From positions 310,001 through 374,000 of the forward strand of contig CAWBXZ010000003.1 in assembly GCA_963792855.1 (NCBI GenBank): DNA of 64,000 bases, read 5' to 3'. The position numbers and the translations under genes are program-made. The notes beneath the pieces are model-generated. The model saw only the letters and a program-made list of their open reading frames with translations. It ran no database searches and was not told the DNA's origin. Below are positions 46,460-55,135 of the stretch, one piece after another. This stretch comes from SG8-40 sp963792855 (GTDB lineage: Bacteria > Pseudomonadota > Gammaproteobacteria > Burkholderiales > Eutrophovitaceae). How positions within the stretch are numbered: position 1 is the first letter of the stretch; the number at the start of each line of letters is the position of its first letter.

Positions 46460-48427
46460 ATGAAATCTTCACCAGTTTCCACGAATGTGATCCTGTGCGG
46501 CACCGGACAGGAAGACGTGGTGGGGCGGGTACTCAGAGCCGGGCCAATGGAAGTCGAACTCGACAATGGCCAACTCCGCTACCTGAAGATACACGGTGTG
46601 GAGGTGCTGCGGGCGATCGGATTCCTGGTTCGGGACGAGAACTGGGGAACGTACATTCCGGCAATCACCGGGCTCAAGATCAGCGAAGGCAAGAAAGGCT
46701 TCTCTGTCAGCTTTCATGCCGTATGCAAGCGGCCGGGACAGGAAATCGCCTACGACGCCACAATAGAAGGCCATTCGGACGGCAGCCTGGAGTTTACCGG
46801 CACAGCCGTGCCGAAGACGGATTTCCTGACAGCGCGGACAGGATTCGTGGTGCTCCATCCGCTAAAGGGGGTTGCCGGCGAACCGGTTGTCGCAGAACAC
46901 GTTGACGGCTCCATAGACAACTCGAGATTCCCGCCGTTGATCAACCCGGTTCAACCATTTCTCAACCTGCGTTCGCTTTCACATAATGTGCTTCCGGGAC
47001 TGACAGCCACGGTTCGCATGGAAGGCGATACCTTCGAGACCGAAGATCATCGCAACTGGACCGATGCGTCTTTCAAGACCTACGTCAGGCCTTTGGCCCT
47101 GCCCTGGCCCTACACACTGAAAGCCGGCGAAGCGGTCAAACAGGCAGTGAAGGTCACGCTATCGGGAAACAGCAAGATTGCCGGCGGCAGCAAGTCAGAG
47201 GCGGGCGTCAGTATCACCCTCGGCAAAACATTGCGTGACAAGTTGCTTCCGGTCGGTTTCGGCGTGCCCGCCGAGGAAATCGGCCACGCGATCCGACATC
47301 TCGATCTCGTCAGGCAGGCCGGGCCGCGCATCCTGCAGTGCCACTTCGATCCACGCGAGAAACATGGATTGAAGGAGCTGTATGGCTATCGTGTGCTTGC
47401 GGATGCCACCGGCGCGGACGTTGTGCTGGAAATCGTTGTCACCGGTGTGGAGACCTATAAACAGGAACTGCGCACTATCTCGAAAATCGTAAACGAAGCC
47501 GGCCTGAAGCTTTCGGCCATCGCCGTATGCCCTGAAGGTGACCTGAAATCGGTCTTACCTGGCGGCAAGCGTCCACCGGCGGCGCCGCTCGACAAGTTGT
47601 ACAAGGCCGCGCGCGAGGCGTTTCCCGGCGTCAAGCTGGGCGGAGGCATGTTCTCTTTCTTCACCGAACTCAACCGCAAGCGCCCGCCCGCCAAACTGCT
47701 CGATTTCGCGATGAATACGACCTGCCCCATCGTGCACGCCGCAGATGACCGGTCGGTGATGGAGACGCTGGAGGCGCTGCCCTATCAGGTCAAGACGGCG
47801 AAAACGTTTCTGGACAACACACCACATCGCGTCGGCCCGAGCGCGATCGGTTGCCGCGATAACCCGCACGGCGCGACTTTTACGCCGAATCCCGACAATG
47901 AACGGATCTGCCTGGTAAAGGCCGACCCGCGCACACGCGGGCTGTTCGGCGCCGCCTGGCTGTTTGGTTACATTGCGACCTTCGCACGCACGGGCATTGA
48001 AACGTTGACTGTCGGCGCCCCCACCGGACCGCTCGGCGTCATATACCGGAAAACGGAAAGTCCCCAACCATACTTCGATGCCGTGCCGGGCCCGGCAGTG
48101 TTTCCCGCCTACCACGTCGTCACCGGTCTGATGAACAGCGCCGGCCGGAAACTGGTAGAGGCGACTTCGAGCGACGAACAGAAAGTTTGCTGCCTCGCGC
48201 ATCGCGGCAATAAGGGCACTACATTGTGGGTGGCAAATCTCACGGCGCAGGAACAGAAAGTGAAGATCGCTGCCGGCAAGCGCGCGATCGCCGGCACGAT
48301 GCTCGATGAAACCAGTTTCAAAACCGCGACCACCAGACCACTCGAGTTTCAGAAGCGCTGGAAAGCAATGGCGCCGGAGCTGAAATTGAAGCCCTATGCG
48401 GTGGCAATCCTTTCAATCGAAGACTGA
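46460..48427 (+). CDS. D-apionate lactonase-like protein
   Basis: The ATG at 46460 with GGAGGAG upstream gives 655 residues. The N-terminal 230 residues match the first domain of D-apionate lactonase (ApnL) as I remember it: LRYLKIHGVEVLRAIGFLVRDENWG, then GFVVLHPLKG, EHVDGS and EDHRNWTDASFKTY. A central TIM-barrel-like region and a C-terminal domain follow (PYAVAILSI at the end). ApnL opens the lactone of D-apionate in breakdown of the plant branched sugar apiose. The gene follows the sugar ABC transporter, so the lactone or its parent sugar may be the cargo. Other branched or methylated sugar lactones are possible. Confidence 0.75.
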   Translation: MKSSPVSTNVILCGTGQEDVVGRVLRAGPMEVELDNGQLRYLKIHGVEVLRAIGFLVRDENWGTYIPAITGLKISEGKKGFSVSFHAVCKRPGQEIAYDATIEGHSDGSLEFTGTAVPKTDFLTARTGFVVLHPLKGVAGEPVVAEHVDGSIDNSRFPPLINPVQPFLNLRSLSHNVLPGLTATVRMEGDTFETEDHRNWTDASFKTYVRPLALPWPYTLKAGEAVKQAVKVTLSGNSKIAGGSKSEAGVSITLGKTLRDKLLPVGFGVPAEEIGHAIRHLDLVRQAGPRILQCHFDPREKHGLKELYGYRVLADATGADVVLEIVVTGVETYKQELRTISKIVNEAGLKLSAIAVCPEGDLKSVLPGGKRPPAAPLDKLYKAAREAFPGVKLGGGMFSFFTELNRKRPPAKLLDFAMNTTCPIVHAADDRSVMETLEALPYQVKTAKTFLDNTPHRVGPSAIGCRDNPHGATFTPNPDNERICLVKADPRTRGLFGAAWLFGYIATFARTGIETLTVGAPTGPLGVIYRKTESPQPYFDAVPGPAVFPAYHVVTGLMNSAGRKLVEATSSDEQKVCCLAHRGNKGTTLWVANLTAQEQKVKIAAGKRAIAGTMLDETSFKTATTRPLEFQKRWKAMAPELKLKPYAVAILSIED

Positions 48428-48603
48428 AGCATTCGCGTTTCTCCGGCACTGCACGTCGGCAGGCCCGCAACGGATCCGGTCCGAAGCAGACTTCTGTTTT
48501 CCATCGTGACTTGAAGTCTGTTTCGGACCGCTGCAGGAAATCCGTTTCCGGTTATTTGCCCTTTTCGCTCTTGCCCGCTGTTTTCTTTCTTTGGCCGAAG
48601 AGC

Positions 48604-48629
48604 CAAAAAAAACGGCGCCAATGGCGCCG
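48604..48629 (-). terminator. intrinsic terminator after the porin gene
   Basis: A stem CGGCGCC / GGCGCCG with a three-base loop; on the minus strand it is followed by eight Ts. It lies 36 bases past the porin stop. Confidence 0.88.
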
Positions 48630-48664
48630 CATGAATCCCGGTACAAGCCCGGAAGGGGGTATTC

Positions 48665-49993
48665 TCAAAACATCCAGCCAATTCCGACATTGAACCGGTC
48701 TTTTGTATCGTCGGTTTCGTAGTCCTGGACATCAGCCTTGAAAACGACCTGCGGGTGCACGAAGAAACTCGCGCCCGCAGTGATGACCTGCTCGTCGTTC
48801 AAGGGATCAACAGTGAATCCGGGGGCAACAGACTCCTGCGTGTTGTAAGCCTCGTAACGGGCGAACGGAGCGAGAGACATTCCGTTGTTGAAACTGAAAC
48901 GGTAAGCAGCTTCGACATACCAGCCAAAGAACGATTCGGGTGCCGCGTCATTGGAACCGGGTGCCAGGCCGGCAGCCGCATTGATAGCGGCGGTATCGGA
49001 AAAGCTCCCCTCGGCATAAAGTGCGCGGAAATCCCAACCGGCGATGGTGTACCGGGCATGCAAGTCCCAGATCAGCAGGTTCGCGTCGGAACCCGCCAAT
49101 GCAGCGGCATTTGTCCCTTTGCCCTGGCCGTCCTGCGCGGTGTTTCCGGTCCAGACGCTGCCGCCGAGTTGTAATCCAGGCACGCCTCGGTAGTTCAGGC
49201 CGGCGAAGTATCCGAACTCGTTGGCGGTAACGCGGTTGCCCTTGGTGCGCATGTCCTTGAAGCCGCTCGACGCATCCTTGTACAGGCTCGCATCCGGAGT
49301 GGTTGTAAATCCAGTGTTGTATTCAAGGCCATCGGCCACGTAACCCTGCAGCGCGAAACCGATTTCGCGCCACGTTGTCGGGATGATGCGTGACTCGACT
49401 TCGTTGCGCTCGACACCGTAAAACACCGGCGGCTCGTGATACTCGTTCAGGAAACCAACCGGTAGCAACATCAGGCCGGCGCGCAGATTGGCACTGCCCG
49501 CGTCGGTCAGCCGTTGCTCGATGTAGGCCTGCTCCATCGCCACTTCGCCGCTGCTGCTGTCACCACCCTTGGTCACCGAGTGCTCGAACTCGATTTCCGA
49601 ATACAGGCGTGTGCGCTCGCTGAACCGGTGCCCCAGGAACAGGATAAATCGCTGCAGGTCGAACTCGTCCCGCTTGGAATCGTCCTTGTAATTGTTGTAA
49701 TTGATCTCACCATAACCGCCGACCGCGGTACGGCCTTCATCGGGGTCGGCCGCTGCACTGAAAAACAGCATGTCCGTCCCGGCATCCTGCGCGGAAGTCT
49801 TTTCCGCTGGCGCCCCGGCGGTTTGCTTGTCTGCTGTTTGTTTCTCGCTCTGCTGCGCGGCATTCTGCTCGACCTGCCGCTTGAGCGCTTCAAGTTCCTT
49901 TTGCAGCGCTTCGATTCGCTGTTCCATCGATTCATCCGCATACGTAACGCTGCACGCCAGCGCCAACAACGCTGCGACCAGTGATTTTTTCAT
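48665..49993 (-). CDS. outer-membrane porin with N-terminal coiled coil
   Basis: The ATG at 49993 with AGGGAG upstream gives 442 residues. A signal peptide (ending TYADE) is followed by a coiled coil (EQRIEALQKELEALKRQVEQNAAQQSEKQ, about 22-50) and a low-complexity linker. The rest is a beta-barrel of alternating strands that ends in Trp-Met-Phe, the terminal aromatic typical of outer-membrane barrels. The layout (coiled coil, then VGGYGEINYNNY...RFILFLGHRFSERTRLYSEIEFEHS) resembles phosphate- or oligosaccharide-type porins. It probably admits the substrate of the neighbouring pathways. Confidence 0.85.
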   Translation of the reverse strand: MKKSLVAALLALACSVTYADESMEQRIEALQKELEALKRQVEQNAAQQSEKQTADKQTAGAPAEKTSAQDAGTDMLFFSAAADPDEGRTAVGGYGEINYNNYKDDSKRDEFDLQRFILFLGHRFSERTRLYSEIEFEHSVTKGGDSSSGEVAMEQAYIEQRLTDAGSANLRAGLMLLPVGFLNEYHEPPVFYGVERNEVESRIIPTTWREIGFALQGYVADGLEYNTGFTTTPDASLYKDASSGFKDMRTKGNRVTANEFGYFAGLNYRGVPGLQLGGSVWTGNTAQDGQGKGTNAAALAGSDANLLIWDLHARYTIAGWDFRALYAEGSFSDTAAINAAAGLAPGSNDAAPESFFGWYVEAAYRFSFNNGMSLAPFARYEAYNTQESVAPGFTVDPLNDEQVITAGASFFVHPQVVFKADVQDYETDDTKDRFNVGIGWMF

Positions 49994-50390
49994 TGCGATC
50001 TCCCTGCCTTCATCAACTTTTTTGTTCTTCTGTCTATGTGTGCCAAGGACCTCAAAACGCAATACTCATGGCCACAACCGGGACAGAATCGGTCAACCGA
50101 GACCGGTATCGCAAATGATAATGATTCGCGTTACGTTCGTAAAGTATTATTTGACGGCAAGACCGAAGAGTCACAACGACTGCGCCACGAGCATGTCGGG
50201 ATGACATAACTGTTTGTTTTACAGTATTTTACGAGGCCGCTCTTGCTCTCCCCTCACCGGAATCAACAGAACAGAGGGTTGTTCTCGGTTGACGGAGCGC
50301 AAGCAGTTGTAGTCCGCTAGCGTGGCCACCCGCGATCGCGCATGCACGCTCGTGCTACACAGTTGTTTCTGACAGCGGACGCGCCTTGAC
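49994..50390. other. 397-base intergenic region upstream of the porin
   Basis: It lies between the porin and the HpcH/HpaI aldolase genes. It contains an AT-rich Fur-box-like sequence near 50,110; otherwise no gene or element was recognised. Confidence 0.45.
50108..50126. promoter_or_regulatory. possible Fur-like operator upstream of the porin
   Basis: The stretch ATGATAATGATTCGCG contains a full left half (TGATAAT) and a partial right half (ATT) of the 7-1-7 Fur consensus. It sits about 115 bases before the porin start in otherwise GC-rich DNA. One good half-site only. Confidence 0.3.
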
Positions 50391-51170
50391 TCAGCTTTTC
50401 GCGAGATTGCGCAACGTCGCAAGGCCGGCGCCGAGTGCGCCCTGGAGCAGCATGGAATCCACGCCATAGGCGAACAGACGGAAGCCCTTTTTCCAGTAAG
50501 TGCGGCTCCACTGATCGTCCGCACTCATGAAACCAAGCACCTTGTTGTGTTTGCGTGCGGCGGCAACCATGCGGTCGATCGCATCAATGTACTTTGGATG
50601 GTCGAACTGGGCCGGAATACCCAGAAAATTCGTCATGTCGAAGTGGCCGAGCCAAAGCACGTCAACGCCGGGTACGGCGGCGATTTCGTCGATGTTGCGC
50701 ACGCCTTCTTCGGTTTCGATCAGGCAAATGACGAGCGTGCGCGCGTTGGCGATCTTTATCTTTTCGGTGACTGACCCGCCGAGGTAATCGTCGGAAGCGA
50801 ACCCGAACGCGGCGCCGCGACGGCCATCGGGCGGATAGCGTGTACACGAGACAATGTGTCGCGCTTCTTCCGCACTGCCAACCATCGGCGCCATGATGCC
50901 CATGGCACCAAGATCCAGTGCGCGGGAAATATAGTGGTACTGGTTCGCCGGCACCCGCACCATCGGCACGAGGTCTATGCCGCGCGAGAGCGCAACTTGC
51001 TGCTTCAGCGTTTCGTAGCTGGTGCCGGCATGCTCCATGTCGATCAGCAGAAACTCCGCCCCGGCTGCCTTGACGATCTGCGGCAGACCGGGAACCAGAA
51101 ACTCCCAACCGAACGCTCCGAATGCGGGCTGGCCCGCAAGCAATTTTTCCTTGACCGGATTACTTCTCAT
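50391..51170 (-). CDS. HpcH/HpaI aldolase family protein
   Basis: A 259-residue class II (metal-dependent) aldolase of the HpaI type, starting at an ATG with GGGAGG upstream. Active-site elements are the Glu-His of LLIDMEHA, Arg in PMVRVPANQYHYISRALDLGAMGI, the metal ligand Glu in CLIETEEGV and the metal ligand Asp in LGHFDMT (usually GPxDLS, so the loop is altered). These enzymes cleave 2-keto-3-deoxy sugar acids to pyruvate and an aldehyde. With the adjacent 2-hydroxyacid dehydrogenase and SDR it suits the end of a sugar-acid pathway. Confidence 0.87.
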   Translation of the reverse strand: MRSNPVKEKLLAGQPAFGAFGWEFLVPGLPQIVKAAGAEFLLIDMEHAGTSYETLKQQVALSRGIDLVPMVRVPANQYHYISRALDLGAMGIMAPMVGSAEEARHIVSCTRYPPDGRRGAAFGFASDDYLGGSVTEKIKIANARTLVICLIETEEGVRNIDEIAAVPGVDVLWLGHFDMTNFLGIPAQFDHPKYIDAIDRMVAAARKHNKVLGFMSADDQWSRTYWKKGFRLFAYGVDSMLLQGALGAGLATLRNLAKS

Positions 51171-51287
51171 GATTGGCCTCCCGTGCCACGATCGCCTGAC
51201 ATACCGCCTCGCAAACTGTCGCGCCTTGCAACACCCGTTGTCCGGAACGGGGAACCCGACGGACGGGCTGCTGACCGTACTGAACTG

Positions 51288-52310
51288 CTACTTCCATTTA
51301 CCCGCCCAGTCCCTGTGCGCCAGCACCTCGGGATTCACCAGATGGCCGGGTTTGCGTCCATGGCACAAATCCACCGCAGCCTGGAAGGCGCGCTCTCCTA
51401 GAATGCGCATGCACTCATCGGTGTGGCAGATCGCATGAGGCGCGAGAATCACGTTGTCCATTTTCAGCAACGGGCTGTCCGGGGAGAGCGGTTCCTGCTC
51501 GAATACGTCGATCGCCGCGCCGGCGATGCGCGCGTTCTTCATTGTATCGATCAGAGCCGCTTCATCGACCACCGGCCCACGTGACGTGTTGATGAAATAT
51601 GCGCTCGGCTTCATCAGGCCGAACTCGCGCGCGCCGATCAATCCGCGAGTGCTGTCGTCGAGCAGCGTATTGACGGACACGAAGTCCGATTCGCGCAACA
51701 GCGTGTCCATGTCCGTCATGGTCACGTTCAATGAGTCAACCGCCGATTGCGGCACGTTCGGATCGCAACCCAGCAGCCGCATGTCAAAGGGCTGAACCAG
51801 GCGGAAAATCTCGGCACCGATGTTGCCAACGCCGATCACTCCCAGCGTGCGCCCCATCAACCCCATGCCGAGGAAATTGCCCTTCTCGGCCCAGCGTCCT
51901 TCACGAACGAGCTTGTCCTTGAGAAACATGCGATGCGCCAGAGCCAGCACGTAAGCCATTACCGATGCGGCAACGGGCCGCCGCACGCCATCGGGCGTGA
52001 TCGTCAGCATCACGCCGAATTCGTTGCACGCGGCAACATCAACCGAGTCATAACCCACGCCAAAGCGCGCGACCAGTTTCAGACGCCGGTCCGGCCCGGA
52101 TAGCGTGTCCCGCGTGACTTTCGCCGTCATCAGGCAGAAGGCGTCATACTTCGCTGCGTGTTCCGGGGTAAGAGCCGGCACCCGGTCGGCCAGAATCTCC
52201 CATTCGATTGCCGGATCGTCGAGTATTTTCATGGCATTTTCACCAAAGATCGTACCGCCATCCGCGGTCACGACCTCCTGGCTGACACCGACACGAAATT
52301 TCTCCGCCAT
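51288..52310 (-). CDS. D-2-hydroxyacid dehydrogenase family protein
   Basis: Starting at the ATG with GAGGAG upstream, the 340-residue protein has the NAD-binding motif GVIGVGNIGAEIFRLVQPFDMRLLGCDP. The catalytic triad is Arg in NTSRGPVVDE, Glu in DVFEQEP and His in LAPHAICHTDE. It would reduce a 2-oxo acid, or oxidise a D-2-hydroxy acid, with NAD(H). It lies between the aldolase and SDR genes on the same strand. Confidence 0.9.
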   Translation of the reverse strand: MAEKFRVGVSQEVVTADGGTIFGENAMKILDDPAIEWEILADRVPALTPEHAAKYDAFCLMTAKVTRDTLSGPDRRLKLVARFGVGYDSVDVAACNEFGVMLTITPDGVRRPVAASVMAYVLALAHRMFLKDKLVREGRWAEKGNFLGMGLMGRTLGVIGVGNIGAEIFRLVQPFDMRLLGCDPNVPQSAVDSLNVTMTDMDTLLRESDFVSVNTLLDDSTRGLIGAREFGLMKPSAYFINTSRGPVVDEAALIDTMKNARIAGAAIDVFEQEPLSPDSPLLKMDNVILAPHAICHTDECMRILGERAFQAAVDLCHGRKPGHLVNPEVLAHRDWAGKWK

Positions 52311-52371
52311 GCTGTTCTCCTCCCGAGTTTGCCGGCCCACGTCTGGTCCGAAGACCGTCGGTTACCAGGGC

Positions 52372-53127
52372 CTACATTGCGACACTGAACGCACCGTCCA
52401 CGACCAGCACGTGTCCGTTGACATAGGATGCCTCGTCCGACGCGAGAAACACAGCCGCCGGACCAATCTCATCGAGCTGACCCCAGCGCCGGGCCGGCGT
52501 ACGCCCGCACACCCAGGCGTTGAATTCCTTGTCGTTGATCAATGCCGTGTTCATTTCGGTCGCGAAGTAACCGGGAGCGATCGCATTGACGGTAATGTTG
52601 TGCTGTGCCAGTTCGACAGCGAGTTGGCGCGTGAGTGAATGGACCGCGCCTTTTGAAGCGATATAGGCCGAGATGGTGGGCCGCCCCAACAGAGCGCTGA
52701 TCGATCCGGTCATGATGATGCGCCCACGCTTTGCCGGCACCATGACTTTTGCTGATTCCCTCGCCAGTGCCCAGACCCCGGTCAGGTTCGTTGCGATGAC
52801 GCGTTCAAAGTCTTCGGTCCTGAATTCGGTAATCGGCTGGCGATGCTGAATGCCGGCATTCGCAATCAGGATGTCAAGACGCCCGTGCCTGCTTGCGGCC
52901 GCTGCGACACACGCAGCAGCAGCGGCATGATCGGTCACGTCGAACGGTGCCGCCTCCCCGCTCAGTTTTCTCGATGCCAGCTCGCCGACCCTCGCCTCGA
53001 GAGCAGCGGCATCACGCGCATTGAGAAGCACATGGGCACCGCTTTCTGCGAGCGACTGCGCCATCGCCCATCCGAGTCCGCGTGAGGCGCCGGTGACCAG
53101 TGCAACTTTTCCGCTCAGATCAAACAT
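52372..53127 (-). CDS. SDR family oxidoreductase, gluconate 5-dehydrogenase-like
   Basis: The 251-residue protein starts at the ATG at 53127 with GGGGAG upstream. It has TGASRGLG, NAGIQHRQ and a complete Ser-Tyr-Lys set (GSISALLGRPTISAYIASKGA), plus a C-terminal YVNGHVLVVDGAFS. It resembles gluconate 5-dehydrogenases, which interconvert 5-ketogluconate and gluconate. This is the last gene of the left piece; the sequence directly upstream of its ribosome binding site switches to the unrelated GC-rich piece. Confidence 0.9.
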   Translation of the reverse strand: MFDLSGKVALVTGASRGLGWAMAQSLAESGAHVLLNARDAAALEARVGELASRKLSGEAAPFDVTDHAAAAACVAAAASRHGRLDILIANAGIQHRQPITEFRTEDFERVIATNLTGVWALARESAKVMVPAKRGRIIMTGSISALLGRPTISAYIASKGAVHSLTRQLAVELAQHNITVNAIAPGYFATEMNTALINDKEFNAWVCGRTPARRWGQLDEIGPAAVFLASDEASYVNGHVLVVDGAFSVAM

Positions 53128-53139
53128 GCTTTTCTCCCC

Positions 53140-53192
53140 GAAAAGGCGATTTCCCACAAGCACCCTGCAACACGGAAAAAACCGGGGCAGCC
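53140..53192. other. junction between two unrelated DNA pieces
   Basis: The SDR leader with its ribosome binding site ends near 53,140. The ABC ATPase reading in from the right loses all family similarity after Leu159 (53,192). From here rightward GC content rises sharply and frameshifts become frequent. Probably an assembly join. Confidence 0.8.
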
Positions 53193-53668
53193 AGGGCGCA
53201 GCAGAGGCTGAGCTTCTGTTTCATCCCTCCGGAGAGCTTGCCCACGGCACGATCGGCGAAGGGGGCCAGACCGGTGGAGGCGAGCAGGTCAGCAATCCGT
53301 TCCTGCCGCTCCGCCCGCCCCTGGCCGAACAGCCGCGCGAAGACCTCCACGTTCTCGTACACCGTGAGGGTGGCGTAGAGATTCCTGCCCAGACCCTGGG
53401 GCATGTAGGCGATCCGCTGGCAGACCCGCCGGCGGTGGCGCTGATCGGCCAGATCCCCGCCGAGCACCTCGAGGCGCCCCCGCTGCCGGCGGCGGGCACC
53501 GGCGGCCAGCGCCAGCAGACTCGACTTGCCGGCCCCATCCGGACCGATCAGGGCGACCGTGCCCCCTTCGGGCACCAGCAGGCTCACCTCCCGGAGGGCA
53601 ATGGTGCTGCCGTAGCGCAGCGCCACGCCCTCCAGCCTGACCAGTGGGGGAGCGGAGGCGGTGGTCAT
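53192..53668 (-). CDS. ABC transporter ATPase, truncated at the junction
   Basis: The first 159 residues form an ABC ATPase with Walker A GPDGAGKSS (42-50), Q-loop region (AYMPQGLGRNLYATLTV) and the signature LSGGMKQK (145-152). Similarity stops at CCAL, before Walker B, the D-loop and the H-loop, so the product cannot hydrolyse ATP as it stands. The frame then runs through about 23 unrelated residues of the left piece to a stop at 53,120. The start overlaps the adaptor gene by four bases (ATGA). The pair resembles YbhF/YbhG- or RbbA/YhiI-type export systems. Confidence 0.85.
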
Positions 53669-54738
53669 GAAGGCAGCCTCACCGTGAGCCGGTCAGGCCA
53701 GGGGATCGAGGCATCCAGCCGCACCCAGGCCACGCCGGGGAGTCCCGTCTTGACCCATGGCTCATACCGCTGCAGCACGTCGGGATCGACGCGGGCCTTG
53801 ACGCGGAACATCAGCTTCTCCCGCTCCTCGGCGGTCTCCACCGTTCTGGGCGTGAACTGGGCCACATCGGCCACGAAGCTGATCCGGGCCGGGATCACGT
53901 ACTGGGGCGCCGCGTCGAGGATCAGACGGGCCTCGCTGCCGATCCGCACCCGCCCGGCCTGGGCGGTCGGCAGGAAGAAGGTCATGTGCACATCCGCGAG
54001 ATCGAGGATGTTGAGCACCTTCCCGCCGGCGCCGAGCACCTCCCCCGGCTCGGCGATGCGGAACTGCACCCGGCCATGGATGGGGGAGCGCAGCGTCGCG
54101 TCGGTGATGTCAGCCCGGAGCCGTTCCATCCTGGCCTTCGCCGCATCCACCGACCGCTCCGACGCCACCACCTGGGAACGGGCGGTGGCGATGGCGGTGG
54201 CCGCCTCCGCCACATCGGCCTGGGCATGGCTCACCGCGGCCCGGGCCGAATCGAGGGCCGCCGAGGCGTTGTCATACTCCTCGCTGGGGAGGGCCCCGCT
54301 CCCCACCAGCCGGCCGACGCGCTCGAAGCGCTTGCGCACCCTCTCCAGGTCCGCCTGACGTTCCTGAAGGGTGGCCTGGGCCGCCCGCCATTCATGCTCC
54401 CTCTGGCGCACCGTGCTGGTTGCGGTCTCCACGGTGGAGTCGGCCCGCCGCCGCTCGGCCTGCGCCTCCCGCAGCTCCGCTTCCAGCGTGTCGGTGTCCA
54501 TCCGCGCCACGATCTGGCCGGCGGCCACCGCTTCCCCTTCCTCCACCGTGATGGCGCTGATGCGCCCGGCCGTGCGGGTGGCGATGTCGATCTCCACCGC
54601 CTCGATGCGGCCGTTGCCACTGGCCAGGTTGGGGGGCGACGGCTGGGGCCGGATCAGCCGGGCCACGAAGATGACGGCACCGACCATCGCCGCCAGGAGG
54701 GCAACGCGTCGCCAGGACGGACGTGGGAGGGGAGCCAT
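53665..54738 (-). CDS. HlyD-type periplasmic adaptor, YbhG/YhiI-like
   Basis: A 357-residue protein with one N-terminal membrane helix (RVALLAAMVGAVIFVARLI), a biotinyl-lipoyl-like half (GRIEAVEIDIATRTAGRISAITVEEGEAVAAG), a long alpha-helical hairpin rich in Ala, Arg and Glu (about 80-210), then the return half (DATLRSPIHGRVQFRIAEPGEV) and a beta-barrel region. It joins an inner-membrane ABC exporter to the outer membrane. It is cotranscribed with the truncated ATPase downstream. Confidence 0.87.
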   Translation of the reverse strand: MAPLPRPSWRRVALLAAMVGAVIFVARLIRPQPSPPNLASGNGRIEAVEIDIATRTAGRISAITVEEGEAVAAGQIVARMDTDTLEAELREAQAERRRADSTVETATSTVRQREHEWRAAQATLQERQADLERVRKRFERVGRLVGSGALPSEEYDNASAALDSARAAVSHAQADVAEAATAIATARSQVVASERSVDAAKARMERLRADITDATLRSPIHGRVQFRIAEPGEVLGAGGKVLNILDLADVHMTFFLPTAQAGRVRIGSEARLILDAAPQYVIPARISFVADVAQFTPRTVETAEEREKLMFRVKARVDPDVLQRYEPWVKTGLPGVAWVRLDASIPWPDRLTVRLPS

Positions 54739-55135
54739 GGCCCTGCTTTAGCGGGCTTTGCCCGTGGCACCATCCCCTGCAGCCAGGAGGCCCTGTGTCA
54801 GGGACGGCGGAACTCGAGGGCTTCAGGGCGCGGGAACGACCCGGTACTACACCCCAAGGGCAAACAGTGGCAGCGCGAAGGATGGCCGCCCACAAGACAG
54901 GAGCCCAGGAGCATTCTTCCGGCTCCTCATGAGGGGGATCGGGATGCCACACCAATGTGTTCAGCCGTCTCTCTGCCTCCAGAGCTGAGGACACATTGAT
55001 TCACAGCCTGATCCGCCACCTGTCGCCGGGCCTGATGAGAAGGCCGAAACCGCCCTGGCATGGCTCGGCTCGGCATCGCGTCAACGGTTGGATCAGAGCA
55101 TTCGTGGTCCGCCTCAACCCCCTGGCCCCCAGGAC
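54739..55135. other. 397-base divergent intergenic region, right piece
   Basis: It lies between the adaptor and EamA genes. Short frames cross it, but none shows family-like sequence or a credible start. Promoters for both genes are presumably here. Confidence 0.4.

Noticed and set aside
53120..53191. The C-terminal 23 residues of the ATPase frame as a genuine protein end
   Set aside because: They have no ABC ATPase similarity and are encoded by the SDR leader of the left piece; Walker B and the H-loop are missing.
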